Below are positions 37,368 through 46,927 of a stretch of DNA of 64,000 nucleotides, one piece after another. The stretch comes from Cryomorphaceae bacterium. Its GTDB lineage: Bacteria > Bacteroidota > Bacteroidia > Flavobacteriales_D > Crocinitomicaceae. The first letter of the stretch is position 1; the number at the start of each line of letters is the position of its first letter. The notes beneath the pieces were generated by a model. That model did no database searches, was not told the origin of the DNA, and worked only from the letters and a program-made list of their open reading frames with translations. The stretch covers positions 46,806 through 110,805 of the forward strand of contig JAIXRC010000014.1 of assembly GCA_027485415.1 (NCBI GenBank). Direction: 5' to 3'. Position numbers and translations under genes: made by a program.

Positions 37368-38538
37368 CGTTTAATAGTTGCTTATATAATTGGGACATTT
37401 CGCGCACCAGTCTTTGGTAACTAAATAAGTCCAAAACAAAATTACGTGCATTTTTCGACATTTTTAAACGCAAAGGGCTATTCATCGATAATTCAACGAT
37501 CACTGAGGCAAGCTCTTGTGCCGAGTGACTCGACAAAATATAGCCTGTTTCTAAATGTGAAATAACGTCTTTTACCCCTCCTACAGAAGTGCTAATAACC
37601 GGAATGCCTGCAGCTTGCGCCTCTATTAAGGAAACGGGTGTGCCCTCGTTCAATGAGGTTAAGCAAATAAGATCCATGGCTGGATAGAACTGTTCCATTT
37701 CCTTTATCCACGACGTAAAGGTGATTCGATCTTTTAAGATTGGGTAGTCTTTCGCAATTAAACGTTCCAGATTAACTCGCTCCTCGCCATCTCCGACGAT
37801 ATAGAATTTAAAACGTAAGCCCTCGTTTTTAAGGCATTCTGAAGCTGCTTCTATAAACATTTGGTGGTTTTTTATGGGGACCAATCTCCCCACGATTCCA
37901 ACGGCAATTTCATCCGTCGCGATGTTCATTTTAAGCCTTAAGTCCTCTCGAATAGGTGCAGTATCCGAAAATTTTGATAAATCAAATCCAAGAGGTATTA
38001 TATGGATTTTATTTTTGTGTCCTTGAGGGTTCAAGAATTGAAGTTCCGTCGCTTGTGATGGAGCAATGGCAATCAGCGCATGAGTTCTTTTGGCCAATCT
38101 CAACTCAACTTGTTTCACCAAAAAGGTCTTAAACCGGTTAAAATAACCATGAAACACATTTCCATGAAAGGTGTGGATCAAAAGAGGAGTCCCGGTTGAA
38201 ATTGCAGCTAATCTACCTAGAAATCCAGCTTTAGATGCGTGGGTATGAACGATTTGAGGACGATATTCCTTAATGATTTTCCGCAACCGGAAGAATGTTC
38301 GAATATCATCGAAAAGGCTGATTTTACGTCCCATACTTTCGATGAGCTCGAACTCAATGTTTTGTTGGGTTAATATAAACGTTGCATCCATTTCGGTTGC
38401 CATTGCTTTTCCTCCAACAAGTTTTGTTTCAAATTCTTTGGGCAGATGCTCCGTCAACATGGCTACATTGTATATAGGTCCACCTAAATTGAAACGATTC
38501 AGGATGCGCAATACTTTAATTTTTTTACTGCTTTGCAT
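37354..38538 (-). CDS. glycosyltransferase family 4
   Basis: FNLGGPIYNVAML, VGIVGRLVPIKNHQMFIEA, SLNEGTPVSLIEAQAAGIPVISTSVGGVKDVI. Confidence 0.92.
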   Translation of the reverse strand: MQSSKKIKVLRILNRFNLGGPIYNVAMLTEHLPKEFETKLVGGKAMATEMDATFILTQQNIEFELIESMGRKISLFDDIRTFFRLRKIIKEYRPQIVHTHASKAGFLGRLAAISTGTPLLIHTFHGNVFHGYFNRFKTFLVKQVELRLAKRTHALIAIAPSQATELQFLNPQGHKNKIHIIPLGFDLSKFSDTAPIREDLRLKMNIATDEIAVGIVGRLVPIKNHQMFIEAASECLKNEGLRFKFYIVGDGEERVNLERLIAKDYPILKDRITFTSWIKEMEQFYPAMDLICLTSLNEGTPVSLIEAQAAGIPVISTSVGGVKDVISHLETGYILSSHSAQELASVIVELSMNSPLRLKMSKNARNFVLDLFSYQRLVREMSQLYKQLLNDEKP

Positions 38539-38606
38539 GGAGTTGTTGAAAAAAACTGGTTGTCAAGTGGACCTTAACCGTAATATTTTAATGACTTTTG
38601 TTTCAG

Positions 38607-40061
38607 ATGCTAAATGGTTTTCAAAGATACTTGGTTTTTTTCATATTTTCCCAAGCCTCGTTGGCTTTCTCGCAGGATTTAAAGGTTTTGGCGGATGCCT
38701 TTACCCATGATCCTAAACTTTCCAACGCTAAGTTTAGTTTTTTGGCCATTGATCTGACAACAGGGGATACCATACTGAGCGTTAATCCAAATCAGCCCCT
38801 TGTTACAGCTTCTACCACTAAACTTTTTTCAACGGCCATGGCCATGGAGGTTTTAGGATTGGATTATCGGTTCGAGACCAAAATATTTCAAGCCGGTTCC
38901 CGAAAAGATACCGTTATTGTGGGCGATTTATGGGTGCAAGGTGGTGGTGATGTATCGTTTGGAAGCCGCTATTTTAACGCCGAAGGAAGAGAATTTGACG
39001 GAATAAAGGAGTGGGTTGATACCCTGCTTGGCCTTGGTATTAAATGCATTAAAGGTAATGTGTACATTGATGGTTCTTCTTTTGGCTATGAGGGTGCTCC
39101 AAAAGGTTGGTCCGCTTGGGATGCTGGGAATTATTACGGGGCTGTTCCCGCAGGAATCAACGTTTTTGATAATGTGACAAAGTACTTTTTTTCCACCGGT
39201 AAACCTGGAGCCAAGGCAAAACTTTTGTCGATGGTACCTCCCCAAAATTCTTTGGTTTTTACAAATAAAATCGTGAGCGCTAAGGTGTCTCAAGATCATT
39301 CGAATTTACAAGGGCTTCCGTACGATTGGAGGCGCACCGGAACAGGAAAGTTGCCTGCATATCAATCCAGTTACATGGTACGTGGTTCTGTCCCTGATCC
39401 TGAAAAGAATGTAGCAGACCTTTTCTCAGGATATATTAAGGAAAAAGGCATAGAATTGTCTGGGGAAGTTATTCCCTTCAGAACAGCCAAGGTTAATCCT
39501 CCTGATTACGATAATCTTAAAATCCTTTATTCAGTTGCTGGCAGAAGTGTTAAAGAAATCATCGAATGGACTAACCTGAAAAGTGTTAATTTTTTTGCCG
39601 AAGGTTTGTTGAAAGGAGTGGCCTTCAAATTAACCGGTAAGGGTACTCATGAGAACGGTATTCAAGTATATCGACAGTATTTATCGCAACGCATTGATAC
39701 CTCGGGTTTAGTACTTTACGATGGAAGCGGTTTATCAAGAATGAACCGTATCTCAGCATCCCACATGTTCGAGCTTTTGCGCTACATCAACGGCAGTTCT
39801 TTTGCACAAGATTTCAAACAAACACTGCCAGTTGCAGGAAAAACTGGAACGATTCGAGATTTGTGTGTTGGTCAAATAGGGGAGGGCAGGGTTTACGCTA
39901 AAAGTGGAACCATGACAGGCATAAAATCCTATGCCGGTTACATCGATGCCGTATCCGGAAAAAAAATTGCATTTTCATTAGTAGCTAGCGATTATTCTTG
40001 CTCGCAAAGCGTTGTGAAAACCTACATGGAGTCCATCTTTAACGGATTAGCAGGGCTATAA
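38607..40061 (+). CDS. dacB: D-alanyl-D-alanine carboxypeptidase/endopeptidase (PBP4, DacB)
   Basis: TASTTKLFSTAMAMEVLG (SxxK), YDGSGLSRMN (SxN region), AKSGTMTGIKSYAGY (KSG); start taken at ATG 38607. Confidence 0.92.
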   Translation: MLNGFQRYLVFFIFSQASLAFSQDLKVLADAFTHDPKLSNAKFSFLAIDLTTGDTILSVNPNQPLVTASTTKLFSTAMAMEVLGLDYRFETKIFQAGSRKDTVIVGDLWVQGGGDVSFGSRYFNAEGREFDGIKEWVDTLLGLGIKCIKGNVYIDGSSFGYEGAPKGWSAWDAGNYYGAVPAGINVFDNVTKYFFSTGKPGAKAKLLSMVPPQNSLVFTNKIVSAKVSQDHSNLQGLPYDWRRTGTGKLPAYQSSYMVRGSVPDPEKNVADLFSGYIKEKGIELSGEVIPFRTAKVNPPDYDNLKILYSVAGRSVKEIIEWTNLKSVNFFAEGLLKGVAFKLTGKGTHENGIQVYRQYLSQRIDTSGLVLYDGSGLSRMNRISASHMFELLRYINGSSFAQDFKQTLPVAGKTGTIRDLCVGQIGEGRVYAKSGTMTGIKSYAGYIDAVSGKKIAFSLVASDYSCSQSVVKTYMESIFNGLAGL

Positions 40062-41018
40062 TTCGGTGCTTAAAATTTGATGCCAAAACAGCGTGATGGG
40101 TAACTGTGCCTCCTGCAGCATTTTCGGCACGATACTTTCCGTTGAAAATCCCGGAGTGGTGTTCACTTCAATGACATAAGGTGTTTCATCAACTAGCATG
40201 AAATCAATTCTTGCTACGGATTTTAAGTTTAATAAGCTGTAAATTTCTTGGGCTTTTTGTTGAATTAATTCCGTACTCGATGCGGAAATGCGAGCGGGGG
40301 TAATTTCCTGTGATTTTCCCATGTATTTTGCCTCGTAGTCAAAAAATTCATTTTCGGATACAATTTCGGTCAAGGGCAGCGCAACTAGGCCATTTTTCGT
40401 TCGGTAGACCCCGCATGTCACTTCTGTTCCCGGAAGAAACGATTCTATGATCACCATTCCACCTTCTTTAAATGCTTCCACAATCGCTTTATCCAGGTCC
40501 TCCAAGCGTTTAACTTTACTAATTCCATAACTCGAACCAGATCCTGTTGGTTTAACAAACATCGGAAATCCAATCTGCTGGGCAATTTCTGCGTACTCAA
40601 CTTGATCGCCGGGAAGTAGCCTAAGGGATTTAGCTACAGGAATACCGAATTGGTTGAGAAATTGATTACAATACCATTTATCGAAGGATAACGCAGAAGG
40701 AAGAACTTTCGAATTGACATATGGAATGTGAAGCAAATCCAAGACCGCTTGTATTTTTCCATTTTCGCCAGGATCACCGTGAATGTATACAATCGCCCCA
40801 TCCAATGGAATCCGCTGGTCTTGGGTAATAATTGCTCCGGTATTTCGGTCAAATATCCCATTAAAATCGGAGTGGATTGCTTCCCACGGGCCTTCTTTAA
40901 CGATGATCTTAATTCCTTGATAGTTTTCGGGAAAATGTTCAAGGATGGTGTTGGCGCTTTTAATGGAAATTTCAAACTCCGAAGAGTAGCCGCCGCAGAA
41001 TAATCCGATTTTTTTCAT
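40056..41018 (-). CDS. ddl: D-alanine--D-alanine ligase
   Basis: ATP-grasp; GDPGENGKIQ, MFVKPTGSGSSYGISKV, EVNTTPGFSTES. Confidence 0.95.
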   Translation of the reverse strand: MKKIGLFCGGYSSEFEISIKSANTILEHFPENYQGIKIIVKEGPWEAIHSDFNGIFDRNTGAIITQDQRIPLDGAIVYIHGDPGENGKIQAVLDLLHIPYVNSKVLPSALSFDKWYCNQFLNQFGIPVAKSLRLLPGDQVEYAEIAQQIGFPMFVKPTGSGSSYGISKVKRLEDLDKAIVEAFKEGGMVIIESFLPGTEVTCGVYRTKNGLVALPLTEIVSENEFFDYEAKYMGKSQEITPARISASSTELIQQKAQEIYSLLNLKSVARIDFMLVDETPYVIEVNTTPGFSTESIVPKMLQEAQLPITLFWHQILSTEL

Positions 41019-41124
41019 CGCCGAAAACTACGCATTTATCCTACAATCCATAGGCATGATTCTCCTCTTTATTAAACCTCGGCTGTTAATTTAAATTTTA
41101 ACCTTTTATTAGTTAATTTCGTCC

Positions 41125-42465
41125 ATGCTTCTTATTTACCTTTTCCACAAGTTGGTTTTCGGCATAGCTACTCGAGTTTATTTTAAAAAAATCGTTGCAG
41201 TAGGTGGGGACCAAAAGCCAGAGAGCGCTACGATTTATGTAAGCAATCATGTTGGTTCTTTTATGGATCCAATCATTGTTGGAACGGCCCGACGCCCTTT
41301 CGTTTTTTTCTTGGTTCGTGCGGATGTATTCAACCGATTTACAACCCCCATTTTTACGGCCTTTAATATGCTTCCAATATACCGTCAGCGTGACGGTGTC
41401 GAAAACTTAGAAAAAAATCAGCAAGTTTTTCAACGGACCAATAAGCTCCTCGCCAACAATAAAAATATACTGATTTTTGGTGAAGGTTTTACCTCAGATC
41501 AAATTCAAAGAAGGCTACATCCTTTAAAGAAGGGTGCGGCAAGAATCGGTTTTTCCGCCCTCCAGGCATGTGCTTGGTCGAAAACCATATATCTTGAAGG
41601 GATTGGTTTGAACTACACGGATTTCAATTCCCGAGGAAGTGAGGTGTTGCTTCTCAGCGGACAACGAATTTGCCTCAACGATTACCGTGAAGATTTTGAG
41701 CAAAACCCTTCAAAAACGATCTCTGTGGTAACCAAGTTACTTGAAAATGACATCCGTGGTTTATTGCCGCACGTTCAAGATGCCACCAAGTGTGATTTGC
41801 ATGAAAATATTATGATATTCGCTCGGAAGGGATTGGCCTTCGATGCACAAAATTCAAGAGATTCTTTACCATTGCGTTGGGATTATGCAAAACACCTCGC
41901 TGAATGGATGAACAGCGCATCGCACGAAGAGTCACTTAAGTTAAGCGAATTGCAAGAAGATTTTGAACAATACCAGCAAAAACTGAAGGATTTAGGTATT
42001 TCTGAAAAGGAGCAATATGCCTTGGAAAAAGATAGGATGAGCTATAGGAACGTTCTAAAATTAGCCTTCCTTTTTCCTTTCGCATTTTTAGGGTTATTGC
42101 ATTTTGGTTTTATCCATTTTTTCGTTAAAAGATGGGTAGAGAAAGCCTTCAAACGGAAAGTTTTTTGGGGTTCCACAAAATTAGCCGTGGGACTTTATGC
42201 ATTGATGTTACTCAATATTCCATTAACGCTGTTGGTGGGTTGTTTCTTGCCGCACGATCTTTCATATAAATGGGTAATTTTAGGACTATACTACCTGTCC
42301 ATTGGTTTTTTTGCTTTCGCGTATTTAAAGATATACGATTTCGTTACTCAAAGGATTAGGAGGGCTGAACTACGAAAAATCAATCGCGACGAAATCAAAA
42401 AAGATTACCTTAGAATTCAAGAAAAAATGCTTCGTATCATTCCTAATTTTAACTATGACCATTGA
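41125..42465 (+). CDS. PlsC-family 1-acyl-sn-glycerol-3-phosphate acyltransferase-like protein
   Basis: YVSNHVGSFMDPI (related to NHxxxxD), C-terminal TM helices. Confidence 0.8.
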   Translation: MLLIYLFHKLVFGIATRVYFKKIVAVGGDQKPESATIYVSNHVGSFMDPIIVGTARRPFVFFLVRADVFNRFTTPIFTAFNMLPIYRQRDGVENLEKNQQVFQRTNKLLANNKNILIFGEGFTSDQIQRRLHPLKKGAARIGFSALQACAWSKTIYLEGIGLNYTDFNSRGSEVLLLSGQRICLNDYREDFEQNPSKTISVVTKLLENDIRGLLPHVQDATKCDLHENIMIFARKGLAFDAQNSRDSLPLRWDYAKHLAEWMNSASHEESLKLSELQEDFEQYQQKLKDLGISEKEQYALEKDRMSYRNVLKLAFLFPFAFLGLLHFGFIHFFVKRWVEKAFKRKVFWGSTKLAVGLYALMLLNIPLTLLVGCFLPHDLSYKWVILGLYYLSIGFFAFAYLKIYDFVTQRIRRAELRKINRDEIKKDYLRIQEKMLRIIPNFNYDH

Positions 42466-43120
42466 ATCGTCTTGGGCGAAAGCGCTTGGAAATAGGCTGA
42501 AAAGCGACAAGATGGTTCGACTTTTTCGGAGCGTTGAAGAAGTCTATGAACACAACCAAAAAACGGTTTTCCCATCCCGCGAAAACCTTTTCAAAGCCTT
42601 TGAATTATGCCCTTTTACTAACGTAAAAGTGGTAATTATAGGGCAGGACCCTTACCCAACGCGAGGTCATGCGCACGGGTTGAGTTTCTCCGTAGATTCG
42701 TCTGTTATTAATCTGCCACGTAGTTTGAGGAACATTTTTAAAGAGTTGTGCGCTGATGTGCATTGCGAAATGCCAATACAAGGCGATTTGTCCCATTGGG
42801 CAAAGCAAGGAGTATTATTAATAAATACGGTGCTTACCGTTGAAGAAGGTTTGCCGGGAAGTCACGCTCATTTGGGATGGCATCATTTCACCGATCCCGT
42901 AATTGAGGTCATCAACCAAAATCATCAATCAGTCGTGTTTATGCTGTGGGGAAATAAAGCGAAAATGGTAGGTGATCAAATCGATGCATCCAAACATTTG
43001 GTGCTACATGCTCCACATCCTTCACCGCTTTCGGCATACCAGGGATTTTTCGGTTGCAAGCATTTCAGTAAAGCGAATCAATTTTTGGTAAAACAAGGCA
43101 AAGCCCCAATCCAATGGTAG
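42455..43120 (+). CDS. ung: uracil-DNA glycosylase
   Basis: VVIIGQDPYPTRGHAHGLSFSV, LLINTVLTVEEG, HPSPLSAYQGFFGCKHFSKAN. Confidence 0.97.
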   Translation: MTIESSWAKALGNRLKSDKMVRLFRSVEEVYEHNQKTVFPSRENLFKAFELCPFTNVKVVIIGQDPYPTRGHAHGLSFSVDSSVINLPRSLRNIFKELCADVHCEMPIQGDLSHWAKQGVLLINTVLTVEEGLPGSHAHLGWHHFTDPVIEVINQNHQSVVFMLWGNKAKMVGDQIDASKHLVLHAPHPSPLSAYQGFFGCKHFSKANQFLVKQGKAPIQW

Positions 43121-43146
43121 TTTTATCGTATCTTTGAACGCAGAGA

Positions 43147-44181
43147 ATGAGGAACGATTTATACATTAAAGCCCATTACGGTGAATCCATACCGCGATAT
43201 CCCGTTTGGCTCATGCGTCAAGCAGGACGCATATTACCCGAATACCGAGCAGTGCGTCAAAAACTTAGCGGGTTTAAAGAATTGGTAGAAACCCCTTCTT
43301 TAGCAGCCGAAGTAACCCTTCAGCCAGTGGATATTTTGGGGGTAGATGCGGCTATTCTTTTTTCAGATATTTTAGTGGTACCGGATGCCATGGGACTTAC
43401 GTACGAAATGATTGAGCAACGTGGCCCCTTTTTTCCTCAAACCATCAGGAGTGAACAACAATTGACCCTGCTTGATGAAAACCCCGATGTTTTAGATCGC
43501 CTTTCGTATGTATTTGAAGCCATTAAGTTGACTAAAAAAGAACTCAACAATCGTGTTCCATTGATAGGTTTTGCGGGGGCACCGTGGACCATCTTTTGCT
43601 ACATGGTCGAAGGTAAGGGATCTAAAACCTTTTCTGAATCAAGAAAGCTTCTCTACACAAATCCACAATTGGCACATGAGTTGTTAGAACGCATCACGGA
43701 TTTCACCATTGAATACATGAGGCAACAACAACTTTCTGGAGTAGATGCATTGCAATTGTTCGATTCTTGGGCAGGTATTCTTGGCCATGATCAATACACG
43801 GAATTTGGCTTAAAGTATGTTCACAAGATTGCCAGTGCGTTTCGAGGTTTTCCGTTCACTATATTTTCAAAAGGGGCCGTTGCATCGCTTCCAGAAATTG
43901 CTAAAATCGAAAGCACAGCCATCGGATTGGATTGGAACATGGATATTCAAGAAACTAGAAATTTGGTTGGCGAAACTCGAACGCTACAGGGTAATTTGGA
44001 CCCATGTTTGTTGTACGCGAAAGATTCAATAATAGTTAAAGAAACAAATAAATTGTTGGATTCCTTTAAAAGTCAGCGACATATTGTAAATTTGGGTCAC
44101 GGTGTTTACCCTGATGTGGATCCAGAAAAAGTAAAAATTTTAATTAAAACCGTTAAAGATTATGAAATTAAGTACAATTAA
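43147..44181 (+). CDS. hemE: uroporphyrinogen decarboxylase
   Basis: PVWLMRQAGRILPEYR, LFSDILVVPDAMG, GNLDPCLLYA. Confidence 0.97.
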   Translation: MRNDLYIKAHYGESIPRYPVWLMRQAGRILPEYRAVRQKLSGFKELVETPSLAAEVTLQPVDILGVDAAILFSDILVVPDAMGLTYEMIEQRGPFFPQTIRSEQQLTLLDENPDVLDRLSYVFEAIKLTKKELNNRVPLIGFAGAPWTIFCYMVEGKGSKTFSESRKLLYTNPQLAHELLERITDFTIEYMRQQQLSGVDALQLFDSWAGILGHDQYTEFGLKYVHKIASAFRGFPFTIFSKGAVASLPEIAKIESTAIGLDWNMDIQETRNLVGETRTLQGNLDPCLLYAKDSIIVKETNKLLDSFKSQRHIVNLGHGVYPDVDPEKVKILIKTVKDYEIKYN

Positions 44182-45493
44182 TCTAGCCTTGTTGGGATTT
44201 ATTTTTTGTTTGACCTCGAATGCCTTTGCGCAAAAAAAAGGAGATAAATCCGCCTTGTTTCTTAACTATACGTTTGAAAAGTTCAACTCAAAAGACATCG
44301 AGATTTCCGACCCGGGACAAATTGGTCTTTTTAAAGGATTAAAACCCTCCACGTCCTTTCCAGCTGATGCGTTTTATGGTTCAGGAGATTTTGGAGTTGG
44401 GAATAATATGTACGGCTTCGCAAATCCAATTGACTTTAAAAACGAACGTTTTCAAGGAGGCGATGACAAACTTTTTGCTTCCGATGAAGGTAAAAACGAG
44501 GGATATGCTGGAATTATAACCTACAAACCCGGAAAAGCCCAAAAAGAAAAGAGCTTTATCACCATTCCTTTCACGGACAAAAGCGGAAAGAATGTCAACA
44601 TGATTAAAGACAAAATGTACTGCATCGAATTCAGTATTTCACTTGCTGAAGCCTCTAAATATGCTACCAACAACATCGGTATGATGTTCGTTAAAAAAGT
44701 AGAAGAATATCAAACAGACAACGTAGAAGAAGAAGGTGGACCAATTAACGCGGAAGAAGGACGGATACTCTTCAACACGAAAAACAAAGTATACAACGCT
44801 TACTCTGGTTGGGATAAAGTTTGTAATGTTTACAAGGCAAGAGGGGATGAGAAAGGTATAGTAATAGGTAATTTTTACATTAATGACCAAACAAAAGCGG
44901 AGGTTCAAAAGAAAATTGTTAAGCTCGAGGAAGGTGCAGATGCAGCAACGGTGATGCCAATGGCCTATTATTACATCGATAATATTCGTATCAAAGAAGT
45001 GGATAGCAAGGACAAATGCTATTGCATAAAGAAAGACTCTACCTCTCGTTGGGTTCCCTCTCCTACGGAAATTGCAACAGAACCTGTTGAATCGGAAAAA
45101 TTATCGCCAAAGGAAAACGTTGAAGCCCAAGTCATTTTCTATGCGCAAGGTGAGAAAAAATTATCCCCTGCGGGCAAAAAATGCTTATCCTTTTTGGTTA
45201 AGTATCTTAACGAAAATCCTAATGCCAGCGTGACCATTGTGGCCCATAACGATCGCGTTGAAGATTCTTTAGCCTTGGAATTGGAAGATGAAAAAGAGCA
45301 ATTAACCGACCTTTCATCTCAACGAGCTAATTGGATTAAAGATCGTTTGGTTGAAGATTTTAACATTTCAACTTCTCGCATTGATATTGACGACAAGCAC
45401 AGCGAAGAACCTAACAAAGATCTTTATCAAGATGAAGATGATGAGGATACTCGTTTAGCACGCGATCGAAGAGTAACTTTTATAATAAAGTAA
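44162..45493 (+). CDS. OmpA family protein
   Basis: Signal peptide LLGFIFCLTSNAFAQ; C-terminal OmpA-like ASVTIVAHNDRVEDS...SSQRANWIKDRLV...RRVTFIIK; overlaps hemE by 20 nt. Confidence 0.8.
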   Translation: MKLSTINLALLGFIFCLTSNAFAQKKGDKSALFLNYTFEKFNSKDIEISDPGQIGLFKGLKPSTSFPADAFYGSGDFGVGNNMYGFANPIDFKNERFQGGDDKLFASDEGKNEGYAGIITYKPGKAQKEKSFITIPFTDKSGKNVNMIKDKMYCIEFSISLAEASKYATNNIGMMFVKKVEEYQTDNVEEEGGPINAEEGRILFNTKNKVYNAYSGWDKVCNVYKARGDEKGIVIGNFYINDQTKAEVQKKIVKLEEGADAATVMPMAYYYIDNIRIKEVDSKDKCYCIKKDSTSRWVPSPTEIATEPVESEKLSPKENVEAQVIFYAQGEKKLSPAGKKCLSFLVKYLNENPNASVTIVAHNDRVEDSLALELEDEKEQLTDLSSQRANWIKDRLVEDFNISTSRIDIDDKHSEEPNKDLYQDEDDEDTRLARDRRVTFIIK

Positions 45494-45494
45494 T

Positions 45495-46070
45495 TTATAC
45501 GTCGGCCTGTAGTCCAAAACGTCTCATTACTTCATAAAGTTTTTGTGTAGGCAGTCCCATTACGTTGGTGTAAGACCCATGGATGGAGGCTATGCCAACA
45601 GTCCCTATCCAGTCTTGGACTCCATAAGCACCTGCCCTGTCGAGTACTTTGTCGTCGGTTAAATACGTCATTATTTCGTAATCCGTTAATTCCGAAAAAC
45701 GCACCTCTGTTTGGTCGAAGAATGATACCTTTTTTCCCTTGCACCATACGCAAACCCCTGTGATTACGGTGTGGGTATTGTTGGAGAGCTTTCGTAACAT
45801 TTGAAAGGCTTCGTCCAAATCGCGGGGTTTACCCAAGATTTCTTGGCCAATAAAGACCAAGGTGTCAGCGGAAATAACTAAGGTGTCCTGCTCAATATAT
45901 GGCATGATTGCATCCAATTTTTGTTCTGCAATCACCATAGGAATTTGCTCAAGTGGGAGAGCGTAATCGATGGTTTCTGGGATTTCTACGGTTCGTTGTT
46001 CGAACGCAAATCCCATTTGAGAGAGTAATTCAACCCTCCTCGGGGATTTCGAAGCTAAAATAATTTTCAT
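45495..46070 (-). CDS. maf: Maf-like nucleotide pyrophosphatase
   Basis: IILASKSPRRVELLSQMGF, ISADTLVFIGQEILGKP, DRAGAYGVQDWIG. Confidence 0.95.
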   Translation of the reverse strand: MKIILASKSPRRVELLSQMGFAFEQRTVEIPETIDYALPLEQIPMVIAEQKLDAIMPYIEQDTLVISADTLVFIGQEILGKPRDLDEAFQMLRKLSNNTHTVITGVCVWCKGKKVSFFDQTEVRFSELTDYEIMTYLTDDKVLDRAGAYGVQDWIGTVGIASIHGSYTNVMGLPTQKLYEVMRRFGLQADV

Positions 46071-46927
46071 GGAAAGAACAAAGATATGGTTCCGAGAATC
46101 ATACTGAGTTTAAGGGTCAAATTGCTCAGATTCCATCGTTTTAAAAGTACAAATATCATGTTTACTATGCTGGCTAAAGAAATTGCCAGCGCCATGAACA
46201 GTTGAAAAACATCCTTTTGTGGAACGCTGACCGTAGTGGTTCCAATATAAAATACTACGAGTAATACCAATGTGCTAACGGAAATAAGGATCTGCGTTTT
46301 TTTAATATCCCATACGATCGCGAAGGAGCGCACTCCTATCTTAAGATCACCCTCCATGTCTTGAATGTCTTTTACCACCTCGCGACAAAAGTTGGCAATG
46401 AAGGCAAACAGAGCATAAAAACAAACAATCATGACTTGGTTCTCCGAAGGATTTTTAAAAGCGAGAAACCTGATAGAAATTAAAGGAATAAGGCCTATTA
46501 AAAAGGCCACAATAAAATTAGACCAAAACAACTTTTTCTTAAAGGACAAGGAGTAAAATAATAGCAACCCAATGGAGAAGAGGGCGATAAAAAGGTAAAA
46601 AAAAGTGTGGAATTTCCAAGAAAAATACGAATAGATGGCTAAGCCTATCGCACTTAATATCCAATGAGATACGATGACCCATCTTTTTTTGATATGCCGT
46701 GTAACGATAAGTTCATTGGGTTTATTAATGCGGTCTGCTTTTACATCAAAATAATCGTTGATAGCATTTCCACCGGCGGCTATTAGGCAAGTGGCTAAAA
46801 TAAATAAGAAGTAATCAAGGTTTTCTTCACCATGAAGGACATTCCAACCGATGAAATAACGAACGGCCCACATGGTTAATGCGATGATGAGGATGTTTTG
46901 TATTCGTATTAACCTTAGAAATGCCAT
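46067..46927 (-). CDS. UbiA-family prenyltransferase (geranylgeranylglycerol-phosphate geranylgeranyltransferase-like)
   Basis: GGNAINDYFDVKADRINKPNE; REVVKDIQDMEGDLKIGVRS; multi-TM. Confidence 0.85.
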   Translation of the reverse strand: MAFLRLIRIQNILIIALTMWAVRYFIGWNVLHGEENLDYFLFILATCLIAAGGNAINDYFDVKADRINKPNELIVTRHIKKRWVIVSHWILSAIGLAIYSYFSWKFHTFFYLFIALFSIGLLLFYSLSFKKKLFWSNFIVAFLIGLIPLISIRFLAFKNPSENQVMIVCFYALFAFIANFCREVVKDIQDMEGDLKIGVRSFAIVWDIKKTQILISVSTLVLLVVFYIGTTTVSVPQKDVFQLFMALAISLASIVNMIFVLLKRWNLSNLTLKLSMILGTISLFFP

